NCBI GenBank assembly: GCA_026125665.1
Contig: JAHCKS010000040.1
Coordinates: forward strand, 1 to 41,438
Source of the DNA: Rubrivivax sp.
GTDB taxonomy: Bacteria > Pseudomonadota > Gammaproteobacteria > Burkholderiales > Burkholderiaceae_C
Reading direction: 5' to 3'
Length of the DNA stretch: 41,438 nucleotides
Part shown: piece by piece, positions 33,636 to 41,438 of the stretch
Numbering within the stretch: position 1 is the first letter of the stretch
How the letters are laid out: every line of letters begins with the position of its first letter
Position numbers and translations under genes: made by a program
Notes under the pieces: model-generated
What the model was told of the DNA's origin: nothing
Seen by the model: the letters and a program-made list of their open reading frames with translations, nothing else
The model's database searches: none

Positions 33636-34406
33636 TCACCACGCGCCGAGCCATCGGCCGCCGAGGATCGCGCCCAGGAACACCGGCTGGTGCAACATGT
33701 AGAAGGTGAGCGGCCAGCGCCCGAGCAGCGCCAGCGGCGTGGCAGCGCGCGGCACGCCGCCGGCGAGCCACTCGCGCCGGTTCGCCAGCAGCCACTGCCC
33801 GGCAGCCAGCCCCCACAGCATCACGCCCAGCCACGGCAGCACGGGCACCCAGTCCTCGGTCACCGGCTTCCTCGTCACGAGGCCGGTCCAGTGGGCGAAG
33901 GGCTGGTTGAAGAACGGATGCTGCACGAGCTTCGGCAGGGCCCAAGCCACGGCCCCCAGCGGCCACAGCCAGGCCCCCAGCGGTGCGGCGAACCGCAGCA
34001 GGATCAGCATGACGGCGATGCCGTGCAGCACGCCGAAGCTGATCCAGCTTCGCGGGAACATCAGCGCCGAGCCGAGGCTCACGAGCACGGCGCAGCCGGC
34101 CACCTGCGCCCAGCGGCGCCAGAAGCGCCGCGTGAAGCGGTCCGCCAGCCGCGGCGCGCCCATCGGCGTGCCCGCCTCGGCCTGCAGCGCCACCGCCTGC
34201 GCGAGGCCGGCGCAGAAGAGGAAGAGGCTGACGATGGCGGTGCGCTGGTGCAGCCAGAACGGGTCGCGGTAGAAGTTCTGCGGCGGCATCAGCCCGTAGA
34301 GGTTGAGGTCGAAGCAGAGATGGAAGCCGGCCATCCAGACGATGGCCACGGCGCGCAGCACGTCGAGGCGCTCGAAGCGGGCGCCGCCGGCCACGCTGCC
34401 GCTCAT
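33636..34406 (-). CDS. DUF1624 / heparan-alpha-glucosaminide N-acetyltransferase-like membrane protein
   Basis: A 256-residue membrane protein with about seven hydrophobic segments. It begins with RFERLDVLRAVAIVWMAGFHLCFDLN (about 10-35), the hallmark of the DUF1624/HGSNAT catalytic family, with the conserved histidine in the first helix. The C-terminal RWPLTFYMLHQPVFLG is also typical. Members are thought to move acyl groups across the membrane onto sugars or other acceptors, but few are characterised. The ATG at 34406 is taken; a GTG at 34421 would add five residues. It lies between the RES toxin gene (27 nt upstream) and nthA (23 nt downstream), all in the same direction. Confidence 0.8.
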   Translation of the reverse strand: MSGSVAGGARFERLDVLRAVAIVWMAGFHLCFDLNLYGLMPPQNFYRDPFWLHQRTAIVSLFLFCAGLAQAVALQAEAGTPMGAPRLADRFTRRFWRRWAQVAGCAVLVSLGSALMFPRSWISFGVLHGIAVMLILLRFAAPLGAWLWPLGAVAWALPKLVQHPFFNQPFAHWTGLVTRKPVTEDWVPVLPWLGVMLWGLAAGQWLLANRREWLAGGVPRAATPLALLGRWPLTFYMLHQPVFLGAILGGRWLGAW

Positions 34407-34433
34407 CGCCGGCCCCGGCACGGGCCGGCGCAG

Positions 34434-35171
34434 TCAGTCGGTCTTCTCGTACACATCGGTGAAGCGTTCGCCGTCCCAGGCGTAGAGCAGGATCGCCGCG
34501 TGCAGGCAGCGGCTCGCCGGCCACGGGCGGAAGAGACCGACACACTGGCCGCGCGCATGGCGCACGCTGCGATAGCTGACACCGGCCGAACCGAGGGCAC
34601 GCAGCGCCACGCCGAGCCGGCGCGAAGCGGCATAGTCGTCGCGGTCGAACACGGCGGGCGGCACGGCACCGGGCGGCCTGAGGTCGTGCAGCCGCCCGTC
34701 GATGGCCACGTGGTACAGGCGCATCGGCAGGTGCATCGGCCGCTCGCGCGTGGCGGCGAGGAAACGCGCGTGGTGGTAGCGCGTCTCGGCCATCGCCGTG
34801 GCGCGCTCGCGCGCGGCATAGAACATGCCGAAGCTGCCGTCGGAGAAGCGGCTGCCAAGCGTGTTGACATGCGTGAACGCGGCCATGATCGGCCCGCTGC
34901 CGGGCCCGAACTGGCGCTCGGCGCGCGGCACGCGCTCGATCTCGCCGAGTTCGTCGCGCATGCGCTCGTTGGTCATCGCCTCCAGCGCGTAGAGGGCGTC
35001 GAAGTCGGCTTCGCCGGCGACGCGTTCGAACAGGTTCACCGCCGGGTGGCGCGTGGGCACGATGCGGCATGCCGCGCTCCAGCGCACGCGCCGCTGTTCC
35101 ACGCCGGGCGGCACCGCTTCGCCGCCCGGCGGCGCCCCGCCGGCCGCCGCCGGCCCCGTCGCCCCGCTCAA
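34434..35171 (-). CDS. RES-domain toxin (NAD+-degrading family)
   Basis: The 245-residue protein contains a RES domain (about 35-200). Visible blocks are RVRWSAACRIVPTRHPAVNLFERV near the start and LGSRFSDGSFGMFYAARERATAMAETRYHHARFL in the middle. The arginine, aromatic and glutamate residues here match those that line the NAD+ site in ParT/MbcT-type toxins. Such toxins phosphorolyse or modify NAD+ or a metabolic enzyme. The likely start is TTG at 35171, in a TTGA overlap with the antitoxin stop; GTG codons about 25 residues further in are alternatives. The start choice is uncertain because no ribosome binding site decides it. Confidence 0.82.
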   Translation of the reverse strand: MSGATGPAAAGGAPPGGEAVPPGVEQRRVRWSAACRIVPTRHPAVNLFERVAGEADFDALYALEAMTNERMRDELGEIERVPRAERQFGPGSGPIMAAFTHVNTLGSRFSDGSFGMFYAARERATAMAETRYHHARFLAATRERPMHLPMRLYHVAIDGRLHDLRPPGAVPPAVFDRDDYAASRRLGVALRALGSAGVSYRSVRHARGQCVGLFRPWPASRCLHAAILLYAWDGERFTDVYEKTD

Positions 35172-35587
35172 GACCAGCCGCCGCCGCGCACGCCGTCGAG
35201 GTAGGTGCGCACCGCGTGCAGGTCGCTCACGTTGCCGGCCAGCATGCGGGCGAGCGCACTGCGGCCGCCGAAGGCGGGCGCCGCGTTCGGCTGGCGCACC
35301 CAGGCGTCGGCAGCGCCCGCGTCGGGCAGCAGGATCTGCAGGCTCTTCCAGATGCCGAGCAGGTACGACAGCCGCTCCAGCGTGTCGCGCGGCAGGCTCG
35401 CGCGCTCCGGGTGCTTGCGCCAGGCGAAGAAGGTGCTGCGCGGCGGCTGGCCGAGCAGCCGCAGCTGCTCGTCCACGCTGAGCTGCCAGGCCTCGGCCAT
35501 GCGCGCGAAGGCGCGCAACCCGGCCGCGGCGAGCTCCTCGGTCGCGAACGCACGGCCGGCGGGCAAGGGGGCGAGGACGGCGCTCAT
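35168..35587 (-). CDS. Xre/MbcA/ParS-type antitoxin
   Basis: The 139-residue protein is the antitoxin partner of the RES toxin. An N-terminal helix-turn-helix-like part (about 20-60: WQLSVDEQLRLLGQPPRSTFFAW) is followed by the C-terminal toxin-binding domain (DUF2384; LPRDTLERLSYLLGIWKSLQIL and GGRSALARMLAGNVSDLHAVRTYLDG). The ATG at 35587 is preferred; an in-frame ATG at 35608 would fall on the predicted transcription start. Antitoxin before toxin with overlap is the standard order. The pair heads a long minus-strand chain that leads into the nitrile hydratase genes. Confidence 0.82.
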   Translation of the reverse strand: MSAVLAPLPAGRAFATEELAAAGLRAFARMAEAWQLSVDEQLRLLGQPPRSTFFAWRKHPERASLPRDTLERLSYLLGIWKSLQILLPDAGAADAWVRQPNAAPAFGGRSALARMLAGNVSDLHAVRTYLDGVRGGGWS

Positions 35588-35606
35588 CGCTGATCCACTG
35601 CTGTAC

Positions 35607-35644
35607 ATTGCTCGAATAATAGTCCATCACAGGACTTCGGCCAA
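35607..35644 (-). promoter_or_regulatory. Promoter and putative operator of the antitoxin-toxin pair
   Basis: On the minus strand TTGGCC (35644-35639) and TATTAT (35621-35616) are 17 bp apart and resemble a sigma-70 promoter. An imperfect palindrome ATTNNTCGANNAAT (35607-35620) overlaps the -10 box and start site, where an autorepressing antitoxin-toxin complex would bind. This AT-rich patch stands out from its GC-rich surroundings. Confidence 0.55.
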
Positions 35645-35697
35645 GCCCACGGACCCGCCGCGACGCCTCCCCCGCGCCGCAGCGCCGCGCGCGGCCT

Positions 35698-36468
35698 TCA
35701 GCCGAGCAGCGCGGGCAGCGTCGTCGCCGCGGTACCGCGGAGCACGACATGCGCCTCGGCATCGATCTCGCTCTCGTGCGGGTTGACGATGACGACTCGA
35801 GCACCGCTGCGCCGTGCCAGGCTCGCCAGCCCCGCCGCCGGCCACACCGCGCCGGAGGTGCCGACGACGAGCAAGACCTGGCACTCCGCCGCCGCCTCCT
35901 GCGCCCGCTGCAGCGCCGCGGCGGGCAGCATCTCGCCGAACCACACCACGGCCGGGCGCACCAGGTTGCCGCACTGCGCGCAGCGCGGCGGCCGGCCCGC
36001 GGCGGCACTGGCCGCATCGCAGCGCGGCCGCTCGCGGCAGGCGGCGCCGTCGAGCCAGCGGTCGGCGAGGATGTCGCCGTGCAGCCGCACGACCTCGGGC
36101 TGGCCGGCGCGCTGGTGAAGGTCGTCGACGTTCTGCGTGACCACGCACAGGCGCCCGGGCCGCGCGCGCCCCCAGGCGGCCAGCGCCTCGTGGCCGGCGT
36201 TGGGCCGGGCACGGCGAACGCCGTCGCGGCGCTGCGCGTACCAGTCCCACACGCGGGCGGGGTCGGCGCGGAAGCCCTGCTCGCTCGCCAGGTCCTCGGG
36301 GTCGAACCTCGACCACAGACCCGTCAGCGCGTCGCGGAAGGTGGGGATGCCGCTTTCGGCACTCATGCCGGCACCGGTGAGCACGGCCACGCGCTGCGCC
36401 TCCTCGAGGGCGCGGCGCACGGCCGCCAGTGCTTGCGGGTCGACCACGGGGAGATCCTGCGAAGGCAT
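35698..36468 (-). CDS. Sirtuin (NAD-dependent protein deacylase), class III type
   Basis: A 256-residue Sir2 protein. The NAD-binding GAGMSAESGIPTFRD (32-46), TQNVDDLH (111-118) and catalytic H130 (RLHG) are present. The zinc site is C144, C150, C163 and C166. Y77 and R80 (WYAQRR) match the Tyr-x-x-Arg pair that lets SIRT5 and CobB accept succinyl and malonyl groups, so desuccinylase/demalonylase activity is likely besides deacetylation. The ATG at 36468 is chosen because the conserved domain begins soon after it. It is divergent from the small secreted protein gene and follows the antitoxin promoter region. Confidence 0.9.
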   Translation of the reverse strand: MPSQDLPVVDPQALAAVRRALEEAQRVAVLTGAGMSAESGIPTFRDALTGLWSRFDPEDLASEQGFRADPARVWDWYAQRRDGVRRARPNAGHEALAAWGRARPGRLCVVTQNVDDLHQRAGQPEVVRLHGDILADRWLDGAACRERPRCDAASAAAGRPPRCAQCGNLVRPAVVWFGEMLPAAALQRAQEAAAECQVLLVVGTSGAVWPAAGLASLARRSGARVVIVNPHESEIDAEAHVVLRGTAATTLPALLG

Positions 36469-36526
36469 GCATCCAGCATAGCGCCGCGCGCAGGCGCGGC
36501 ATCCGGCGCGCCGCCGGTCAGGAATC

Positions 36527-36557
36527 TTCAAGACCGTGCGTTCGCGATTCGCATAAT
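36527..36557 (+). promoter_or_regulatory. Candidate sigma-70 promoter for the small secreted protein gene
   Basis: CATAAT (36552-36557) is one base from the -10 consensus. A weak TTCAAG lies 19 bp upstream, which is long spacing. The AT content rises here within the 137-bp region between the sirtuin and secreted protein genes. The call is tentative. Confidence 0.35.
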
Positions 36558-36605
36558 CGGTTCGACCACAGGACGCCTCGGCGGCTCGCCGCCCCGACTC
36601 GACAC

Positions 36606-37154
36606 ATGAACCGAACGCGCCGCTTGACCCTGAACCTCGTGGCCCTGGGCTCGGCGGCCGCCGCGGCCGGGATGCCCGCACTCGCGGTCGCGCAGGCCGC
36701 GCCCGCGGCGCCCCCTGCCCACCCGCTGGCGCCCATCGCCCATTGGGTCGGCGGCGAGTGGGTCGGCCAGTTCGAGCTGCCAGGCGGCCGCAGGCTCACG
36801 CTCGTGCGCACCTACGAGTGGTCGTTCGACCAGCGCCTGCTCGTCGGCCGCAGCTTCGGCGAGGTGGACGGCCGCCGCCGCCAGTCGCGCGAGACGCACT
36901 TCTTCTGGAACCCGGCCGCGCAGCGCATCGAGTTCCACGACTTCCTCGACCAGGGCGGCGGTTACGGCGCCGGCGTCGTGGAAGTGCGCGACGGCGCCAT
37001 CCTGATGAACGCGAAGATCGTCGGCAACGCCGGCCATCCGGACTGGCGCGCGCGCATCACCGAGAACGGCGACGACCAGGTCATCGACGTCGAGGCCGTG
37101 AAGGACGGGCAATGGGGCCCGTTCGGCAAGTACGCGTACAAGCGAAGGCGCTGA
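36606..37154 (+). CDS. Small exported protein of unknown function
   Basis: A 182-residue protein with an N-terminal signal (RRLTLNLVALGSAAAAAG, cleavage probably after AVAQA at about 30) and therefore a periplasmic or secreted body of about 150 residues. The body is rich in aromatic and charged residues: WVGGEWVGQFELPGG, RTYEWSFDQRLLVGRSF, THFFWNPAAQRIEFHDF, WGPFGKYAYKRRR. It looks like an all-beta, lipocalin- or DUF1579-like barrel, but no family was recognised with confidence. It is convergent with the AraC-type regulator gene, with 57 bp between them. Confidence 0.7.
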   Translation: MNRTRRLTLNLVALGSAAAAAGMPALAVAQAAPAAPPAHPLAPIAHWVGGEWVGQFELPGGRRLTLVRTYEWSFDQRLLVGRSFGEVDGRRRQSRETHFFWNPAAQRIEFHDFLDQGGGYGAGVVEVRDGAILMNAKIVGNAGHPDWRARITENGDDQVIDVEAVKDGQWGPFGKYAYKRRR

Positions 37155-37211
37155 GGCAGGGGCGCACGGCGCGCCGCGGGGGGCATCGACGCGGCCGACC
37201 GGCGCGCGCAT

Positions 37212-38039
37212 TCAGCCGAGGATCACGCTCTCGGCGTCGGCCCCTCGGCGCGCGACGAACTCACCGGGCGTCACGCCGGCCAGCCGCCGGAACTCGTTGC
37301 CCATGTGCGCCTGGTCGGCGAAGCCGAGCCGCGCGGCGAGGTCGGCCGGCGCCGCGCCTGCCGCAAGCCCGGCCAGCGTCGCGTGGAAGCGGCGCACGCG
37401 CGCATAGGTCTTCGGCGCCAGCCCGACATGCCGGCGGAACAGCGCGATCAGGTGCCGGTTCGACACCCCCAGCCGCTCGCAGGTCTCGTGCACGCTCGCG
37501 CCGGGCAGCGGGTCGGCCAGCGCGGCCACGGCGCGCTGCACGAGGCCGTGCCCCGGCTCGCGCGGCGCGAGGCGCGCCAGCAGCCACGCCTCGGCGGCCA
37601 GGGCCTGCGCAGCGCGGTCCCCGGCACCGCCGACGCGCTCGTGCAGCTCGGCCAGGTCGCGCGGCATCCAGCCCTCGGCGGCCACCACGTCGTGCGTCAG
37701 CGCATCGAGCGGCCCGCCGCGGAAGAAGGCGTGTGCCCCGCCGGGCCTGAAGCGGACCGCGAAGATGTCGGTGAAGTCAGGCGCCTCGATCTCCAGCGGC
37801 AGCTCCTGCAGGCCCGCGACCCAGGCGCCGTCGAACTCGCGCTGCGCGGCGCGCCCGGCGCAGCGCAGCAGCCGGTGCGCAGCGCCGAAGTTCAGCATCA
37901 GCTGCACGGCGCCGTTGGGCAGCACGGCCGCCCGGCGGTACGGCGCCGCCCCGCGCACGGCCCAGATCAGCTCGACGAACGCGTCCAGCGGCGCCCGTGG
38001 CCGCACCGCGAAGAACTCGATCGCCGCCGCGTCGCCCAT
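37212..38039 (-). CDS. AraC-family transcriptional regulator
   Basis: The 275-residue protein has a C-terminal AraC-type double helix-turn-helix (about 160-260), with VHETCERLGVSNRHLIALFRRHVGLAPKTYARVRRF and the second helix pair LAARLGFADQAHMGNEFRRLAGVTPGEF. The N-terminal part (about 1-145) fits the DUF6597 sensor type (PRAPLDAFVELIWAVRG ... VLPNGAVQLMLNFG). It lies 79 bp downstream of the beta-oxidation genes on the same strand. The inducer and targets are unknown. Confidence 0.88.
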   Translation of the reverse strand: MGDAAAIEFFAVRPRAPLDAFVELIWAVRGAAPYRRAAVLPNGAVQLMLNFGAAHRLLRCAGRAAQREFDGAWVAGLQELPLEIEAPDFTDIFAVRFRPGGAHAFFRGGPLDALTHDVVAAEGWMPRDLAELHERVGGAGDRAAQALAAEAWLLARLAPREPGHGLVQRAVAALADPLPGASVHETCERLGVSNRHLIALFRRHVGLAPKTYARVRRFHATLAGLAAGAAPADLAARLGFADQAHMGNEFRRLAGVTPGEFVARRGADAESVILG

Positions 38040-38118
38040 GGTGCCGGCGCATCATGCCCGATGCGGCCGCAAGCCGCGCGGGCCCGCGCCCCCAGCGGCG
38101 GGGCGGCGCGGCCGGCGC

Positions 38119-40269
38119 TCAGCCGGCGTCGCGGAACGAGCCGCCCGCCTCGGCCATCGTCACGACCACCGCCGCCGGCTCGAAGCGCGGGCCGAACTTC
38201 GCGGCCAGCTCGCGTGCGCGCGCCACGAAGGCCTTCGCCCCCATCGCGTTGATGAACTGCAGCGCCCCGCCGTGGAACGGCGCGAAGCCCCAGCCGAAGA
38301 TGCTGCCGATGTTGGCGTCGGCCACCGAGCGCAGCACCTTCTCCTCGTAGCACCGCGCCGCCTCGTTGGCCTGGGCGAACATCAGGCGGTCGATCAGCTC
38401 ACGCTGCTCTGGCTGCTGCGCCGCGGTCGGGTAGAGCTTCGTCAGCTCGGGCCACAGGCTCTTGCCGTCCTCGCTGTAGTCGTAGAAGCCCTTGCCCGCC
38501 TTCTTGCCGATGCGGCCGATCTCGCACAGCTGCCGGATGACGCCCATGCCCGGATGCTCGGGCACGCTCTTGCCTTCCGCGGCGAGGTCCTTCTTCGTCT
38601 GGTCGGCCACATGCATCGAAAGGCTCAGACTCACCTCGTCCTGCAGCGCCAGAGGCGGCATCGGCATGCCGGCCTGCAGGCCGGCCACCTCGATGCTGCG
38701 CGGATGCACGCCCTCCTTCAGCATCGCGATGCCTTCCATCACGTAGGTCGCGAAGACGCGGCTCGTGTAGAAGCCGCGGCTGTCGTTGACGACGATCGGC
38801 GTCTTGCCGATCTGCAGCACGTAGTCGAAACCCTTGGCCAGCGTCTCGTCGCTCGTCTGCTGGCCGACGATGATCTCCACCAGCGGCATCTTGTCCACGG
38901 GGCTGAAGAAGTGCAGGCCGATGAAGTTCGCCGGCCGCGCGCTCGCCTTCGCCAGGCCGGTGATCGGCAGCGTGCTCGTGTTGGAGGCGAACACCTTGTC
39001 GGCGGCGAGCACGGCCTCGGCCTTCTTCGTCACGTCGGCCTTGATGGCGCGGTCCTCGAACACCGCTTCGATGACGAGGTCGCAGCCGGCGAGGTCGTCG
39101 AAGCTCGTCGTCGCCTGGATCTTCGCCAGCAGCGCGTCGCGCTTCTCCGGCGTGCTGCGCCCCTTCTTCACCGCCTTGTCGAGCAGGCCCTGCGAGTAGG
39201 CCTTGCCTTTGTCGGCCAGCGCCTGCGTCGTGTCGAGCAGCACCACGTCGATGCCCGCCTTCGCCGACACGTATGCGATGCCGCCACCCATCATGCCGGC
39301 GCCGAGGATGCCGAGCTTCTTCACCTTCGAGGCCGGCACTCCGGCCGGCCCGATCTGTGGACGTGAGGCGCCCTTCTTGATGGCGTTCAGCTGGTACCAC
39401 AGCGTGTTGATCATGTTCTTCGAAGCCTGCGACATCACGCAGGCGGCGAAGTACCGGCTCTCCACCACGCACGCGGCTTCGAAGTCGAGCAGCCCGCCCT
39501 CGAAGATGCTGCTCATGATGTGCTGCACCGCCGGGTAGTTGCCCCAGGTCTTCTGGCTGGCAATCGAAGGCGCGATGGCCCACATCTGCACGACGGCCGG
39601 CGAGCGGCTGTCGCCACCCGGGAACCTGAACTTCGGCTGGTCCCAGGGCTGCTTCGCCTTCGGGTTCGCGGCGATCCAGGCGCGCGCCTTGGCCATCAGC
39701 TCGTCGCGGTCCTTCGCGACGTCGGTGATCAGGCCCATCTCCCTGGCCTTCGCCGGCGCGATGTCGTTGCCTTCGCCACAGATCTGCAACGCCGTCTGGA
39801 TGCCCACGAGGCGCGGGATGCGAACCGTGCCGCCCCCACCCGGCAGCAGGCCGAGCTTCACCTCCGGCTGCCCGAGCTTGAGCTTCGGGTCGTCGATCGC
39901 AATGCGCGCGTGGCAGGCGAGCGCAATCTCCAGCCCGCCGCCGAGCACGTGGCCGTTGATGGCGGCCACCACCGGCTTGCCTTGCAGCTCGAGCTGCCTG
40001 AGCACCTTCTTCATCGCCATGCTGGCTTCGAAGGGTTCCTCGGGCGTCGTCCACTTGCTCATGCGGTCGAGGTCGCCGCCGGCGCAGAAGTCGGCCTTGC
40101 CGCTGGTGAGGATCATGCCCTTCACGGCCGGCTCGGCGAGCTTGGCCGTCGCCGCGGCAATGCCTTCCATCAGCGTGTCGCCGACCACGTTCATCGGCCG
40201 GCCGGGCAGGTTCATCGTCGCGACGAGGATGCCGTCGCCGCCCACTTCGAGAGACACAGCGGTGCTCAT
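38119..40269 (-). CDS. fadB: Bifunctional enoyl-CoA hydratase / 3-hydroxyacyl-CoA dehydrogenase
   Basis: The 716-residue multifunctional beta-oxidation protein carries out hydration and NAD-dependent oxidation of acyl-CoAs. The N-terminal crotonase domain has both catalytic glutamates, E114 (GGGLEIALACHARIA) and E136 (GQPEVKLGLLPGGGG). The dehydrogenase domain has the NAD motif LGAGMMGGGIAYVSA (322-336) and catalytic H453 (GLHFFSPVDKMPLVEI). It starts 2 nt after the thiolase stop codon, with GAGAGG upstream of the ATG at 40269. FadB and FadJ cannot be told apart by eye; the pairing with a thiolase is the typical fadAB arrangement, with the order thiolase first. Confidence 0.92.
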   Translation of the reverse strand: MSTAVSLEVGGDGILVATMNLPGRPMNVVGDTLMEGIAAATAKLAEPAVKGMILTSGKADFCAGGDLDRMSKWTTPEEPFEASMAMKKVLRQLELQGKPVVAAINGHVLGGGLEIALACHARIAIDDPKLKLGQPEVKLGLLPGGGGTVRIPRLVGIQTALQICGEGNDIAPAKAREMGLITDVAKDRDELMAKARAWIAANPKAKQPWDQPKFRFPGGDSRSPAVVQMWAIAPSIASQKTWGNYPAVQHIMSSIFEGGLLDFEAACVVESRYFAACVMSQASKNMINTLWYQLNAIKKGASRPQIGPAGVPASKVKKLGILGAGMMGGGIAYVSAKAGIDVVLLDTTQALADKGKAYSQGLLDKAVKKGRSTPEKRDALLAKIQATTSFDDLAGCDLVIEAVFEDRAIKADVTKKAEAVLAADKVFASNTSTLPITGLAKASARPANFIGLHFFSPVDKMPLVEIIVGQQTSDETLAKGFDYVLQIGKTPIVVNDSRGFYTSRVFATYVMEGIAMLKEGVHPRSIEVAGLQAGMPMPPLALQDEVSLSLSMHVADQTKKDLAAEGKSVPEHPGMGVIRQLCEIGRIGKKAGKGFYDYSEDGKSLWPELTKLYPTAAQQPEQRELIDRLMFAQANEAARCYEEKVLRSVADANIGSIFGWGFAPFHGGALQFINAMGAKAFVARARELAAKFGPRFEPAAVVVTMAEAGGSFRDAG

Positions 40270-40271
40270 GC

Positions 40272-41438
40272 TCAAACCCTCTCGATGATGGTGGCGATGC
40301 CCATACCGCCGCCGACGCACAGCGTGGCCAGGCCCGTCGCCAGGTCGCGGCGCTCGAGCTCGTCGAGCAGCGTGCCGAGGATGATGCAGCCGGTGGCGCC
40401 GAGCGGGTGGCCCATCGCGATCGAGCCACCGTTGACGTTGACGCGGTCCACGTCCACGCCGAGGTCGCGCGCCGCCTTCATCGGCACCACGGCAAAGGCC
40501 TCGTTCACCTCCCACAAGTCGATGTCTTTCGGCTGCATGCCGGCCTTGGCCAAGGCCTTGCGGCACGCAGGCGTCGGGCCGGTGAGCATGATCGTCGGCT
40601 CGCTGCCGATGACCGCCGCCGCCTTGATGCGCGCGCGCGGCTTGAGCCCGGCCTTCTTCCCCGCCTCGGCGTTGCCGACGAGCATCAGCGCCGCGCCGTC
40701 GACGATGCCGCTGGAGTTGCCGGCATGGTGCACGTGCTCGATGCGCTCCACCGTCGTGTACTTGCGCAGCGCCGTGGCGTCGAAACCCATCTGGCCGATC
40801 ATCGCGAAGCTCGGCTCGAGCCTGGCCATCGCTTCCATGCTCGCGTTGTCACGGATCGTCTCGTCGCGGTCGAGCATCATGAGGCCGGCGATGTCGTGCA
40901 CCGGCACCAGGCTCTTCGCGAACCGGCCCTCGGCGCGCGCCTTCGCTGCACGCTGATGCGAGCGCAGCGCGAAGGCGTCCACGTCCGCGCGGCCCCAGCC
41001 TTCGAGCGTGCCGATGAGATCGGCGCCGATGCCCTGCGGCACGAAGCCCGTCTTCTGGTTGATGCGCGGGTCCATCACCCACGCGCCGCCGTCGCTGCCC
41101 ATCGTCCAGCGGCTCATGCTCTCGACGCCGCCGGCAACGACGAGGTCCTCGAAGCCGCTCTTCACCTTCGCGGCGGCGAGGTTCACGCTCTCCAGGCCGC
41201 TGGCGCAGAAGCGGCTTTGCGTCACGCCGGCCACCGTCTGCGCCCACTCCGCGTCCAGAACCGCGGTGCGGGCGATGTCGGCGCCCTGCTCGCCGATCGG
41301 CGTCACGCAGCCGAGCACCACGTCGTCGACGAGCGACGTGTCCAGCCGATTGCGCTGCTGCATCGCCACGAGCAGCGTGCGCAGCAGCCACACCGGCGTG
41401 GCCTGGTGCAGGCTGCCGTCCTTCTTGCCCTTGCCGCG
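40272..41438 (-). CDS. fadA: Acetyl-CoA acyltransferase (thiolase), 5' end cut by the window
   Basis: The frame runs to the right edge without a start, so the first 30 to 40 residues are missing; 388 residues are seen. This is a degradative thiolase that splits 3-ketoacyl-CoA. The nucleophilic cysteine is in QSRFCASGLESVN, the first catalytic histidine in GGSIAMGHPLGATG, and the second cysteine in LCVGGGMG. NEAFAVVP is also typical. The gene is followed directly by the fadB-like gene, with which it forms the fatty-acid beta-oxidation complex. The 5' end, with its promoter, is outside the window. Confidence 0.93.
   Translation of the reverse strand, partial: RGKGKKDGSLHQATPVWLLRTLLVAMQQRNRLDTSLVDDVVLGCVTPIGEQGADIARTAVLDAEWAQTVAGVTQSRFCASGLESVNLAAAKVKSGFEDLVVAGGVESMSRWTMGSDGGAWVMDPRINQKTGFVPQGIGADLIGTLEGWGRADVDAFALRSHQRAAKARAEGRFAKSLVPVHDIAGLMMLDRDETIRDNASMEAMARLEPSFAMIGQMGFDATALRKYTTVERIEHVHHAGNSSGIVDGAALMLVGNAEAGKKAGLKPRARIKAAAVIGSEPTIMLTGPTPACRKALAKAGMQPKDIDLWEVNEAFAVVPMKAARDLGVDVDRVNVNGGSIAMGHPLGATGCIILGTLLDELERRDLATGLATLCVGGGMGIATIIERV

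Overview
The window is very GC-rich chromosomal DNA packed with genes. Gene content points to a betaproteobacterium of the order Burkholderiales (Rubrivivax/Methylibium/Leptothrix-like): a tripartite tricarboxylate transporter with a Bug-type binding protein, an intracellular polyhydroxyalkanoate depolymerase with a Cys nucleophile, a PEP-CTERM protein and a PglL/Wzy-type ligase. That placement is inference from gene families. No tRNA, rRNA, CRISPR array, insertion sequence or prophage is visible.

Left part (1-13.8 kb): an oxalate catabolism operon on the minus strand runs oxc (oxalyl-CoA decarboxylase), frc (formyl-CoA transferase), a domain-permuted ADP-forming acyl-CoA synthetase, then a NuoE-NuoF-type formate dehydrogenase beta subunit. 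A Crp/Fnr-type regulator is divergent from oxc. Convergent with it is a second minus-strand operon, tctC-tctB-tctA plus a cytidylate-kinase-like/BON fusion. The same FNR-like operator, TTGAC-N4-GTCAA, lies in the oxc/regulator intergenic region and just upstream of tctC. The regulator carries the FNR-type E..SR recognition-helix residues. Together these suggest one oxalate (or related acid) uptake-and-oxidation regulon, the most interesting signal here. A class II histone-deacetylase-like hydrolase and a cupin follow on the plus strand.

Middle (13.8-27.5 kb): a GST-like protein, PHA depolymerase, PglL/Wzy-like membrane protein, an RND efflux pair (adaptor and pump), an rnhA-methyltransferase pair divergent from an MltD-type lipoprotein transglycosylase, a DUF1993 protein, and a PEP-CTERM protein with a near-consensus sigma-54 promoter and a clear terminator.

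Right part (27.5-41.4 kb): a plus-strand chain of overlapping genes (D-2-hydroxyacid dehydrogenase, MFS transporter, two half-size chromate transporter subunits) meets a minus-strand chain (Xre antitoxin, RES toxin, DUF1624 membrane protein, cobalt-type nitrile hydratase alpha, beta and accessory genes, rlmB) whose last members overlap by stop/start tetranucleotides. The nitrile hydratase alpha subunit has a histidine-rich N-terminus. The start codon of the beta subunit lies inside a two-stem palindromic repeat. After this come a sirtuin with a desuccinylase-type Y..R motif, a small secreted protein of unknown function, an AraC-type regulator, and a beta-oxidation pair (fadB-like, fadA-like) that runs off the right edge.
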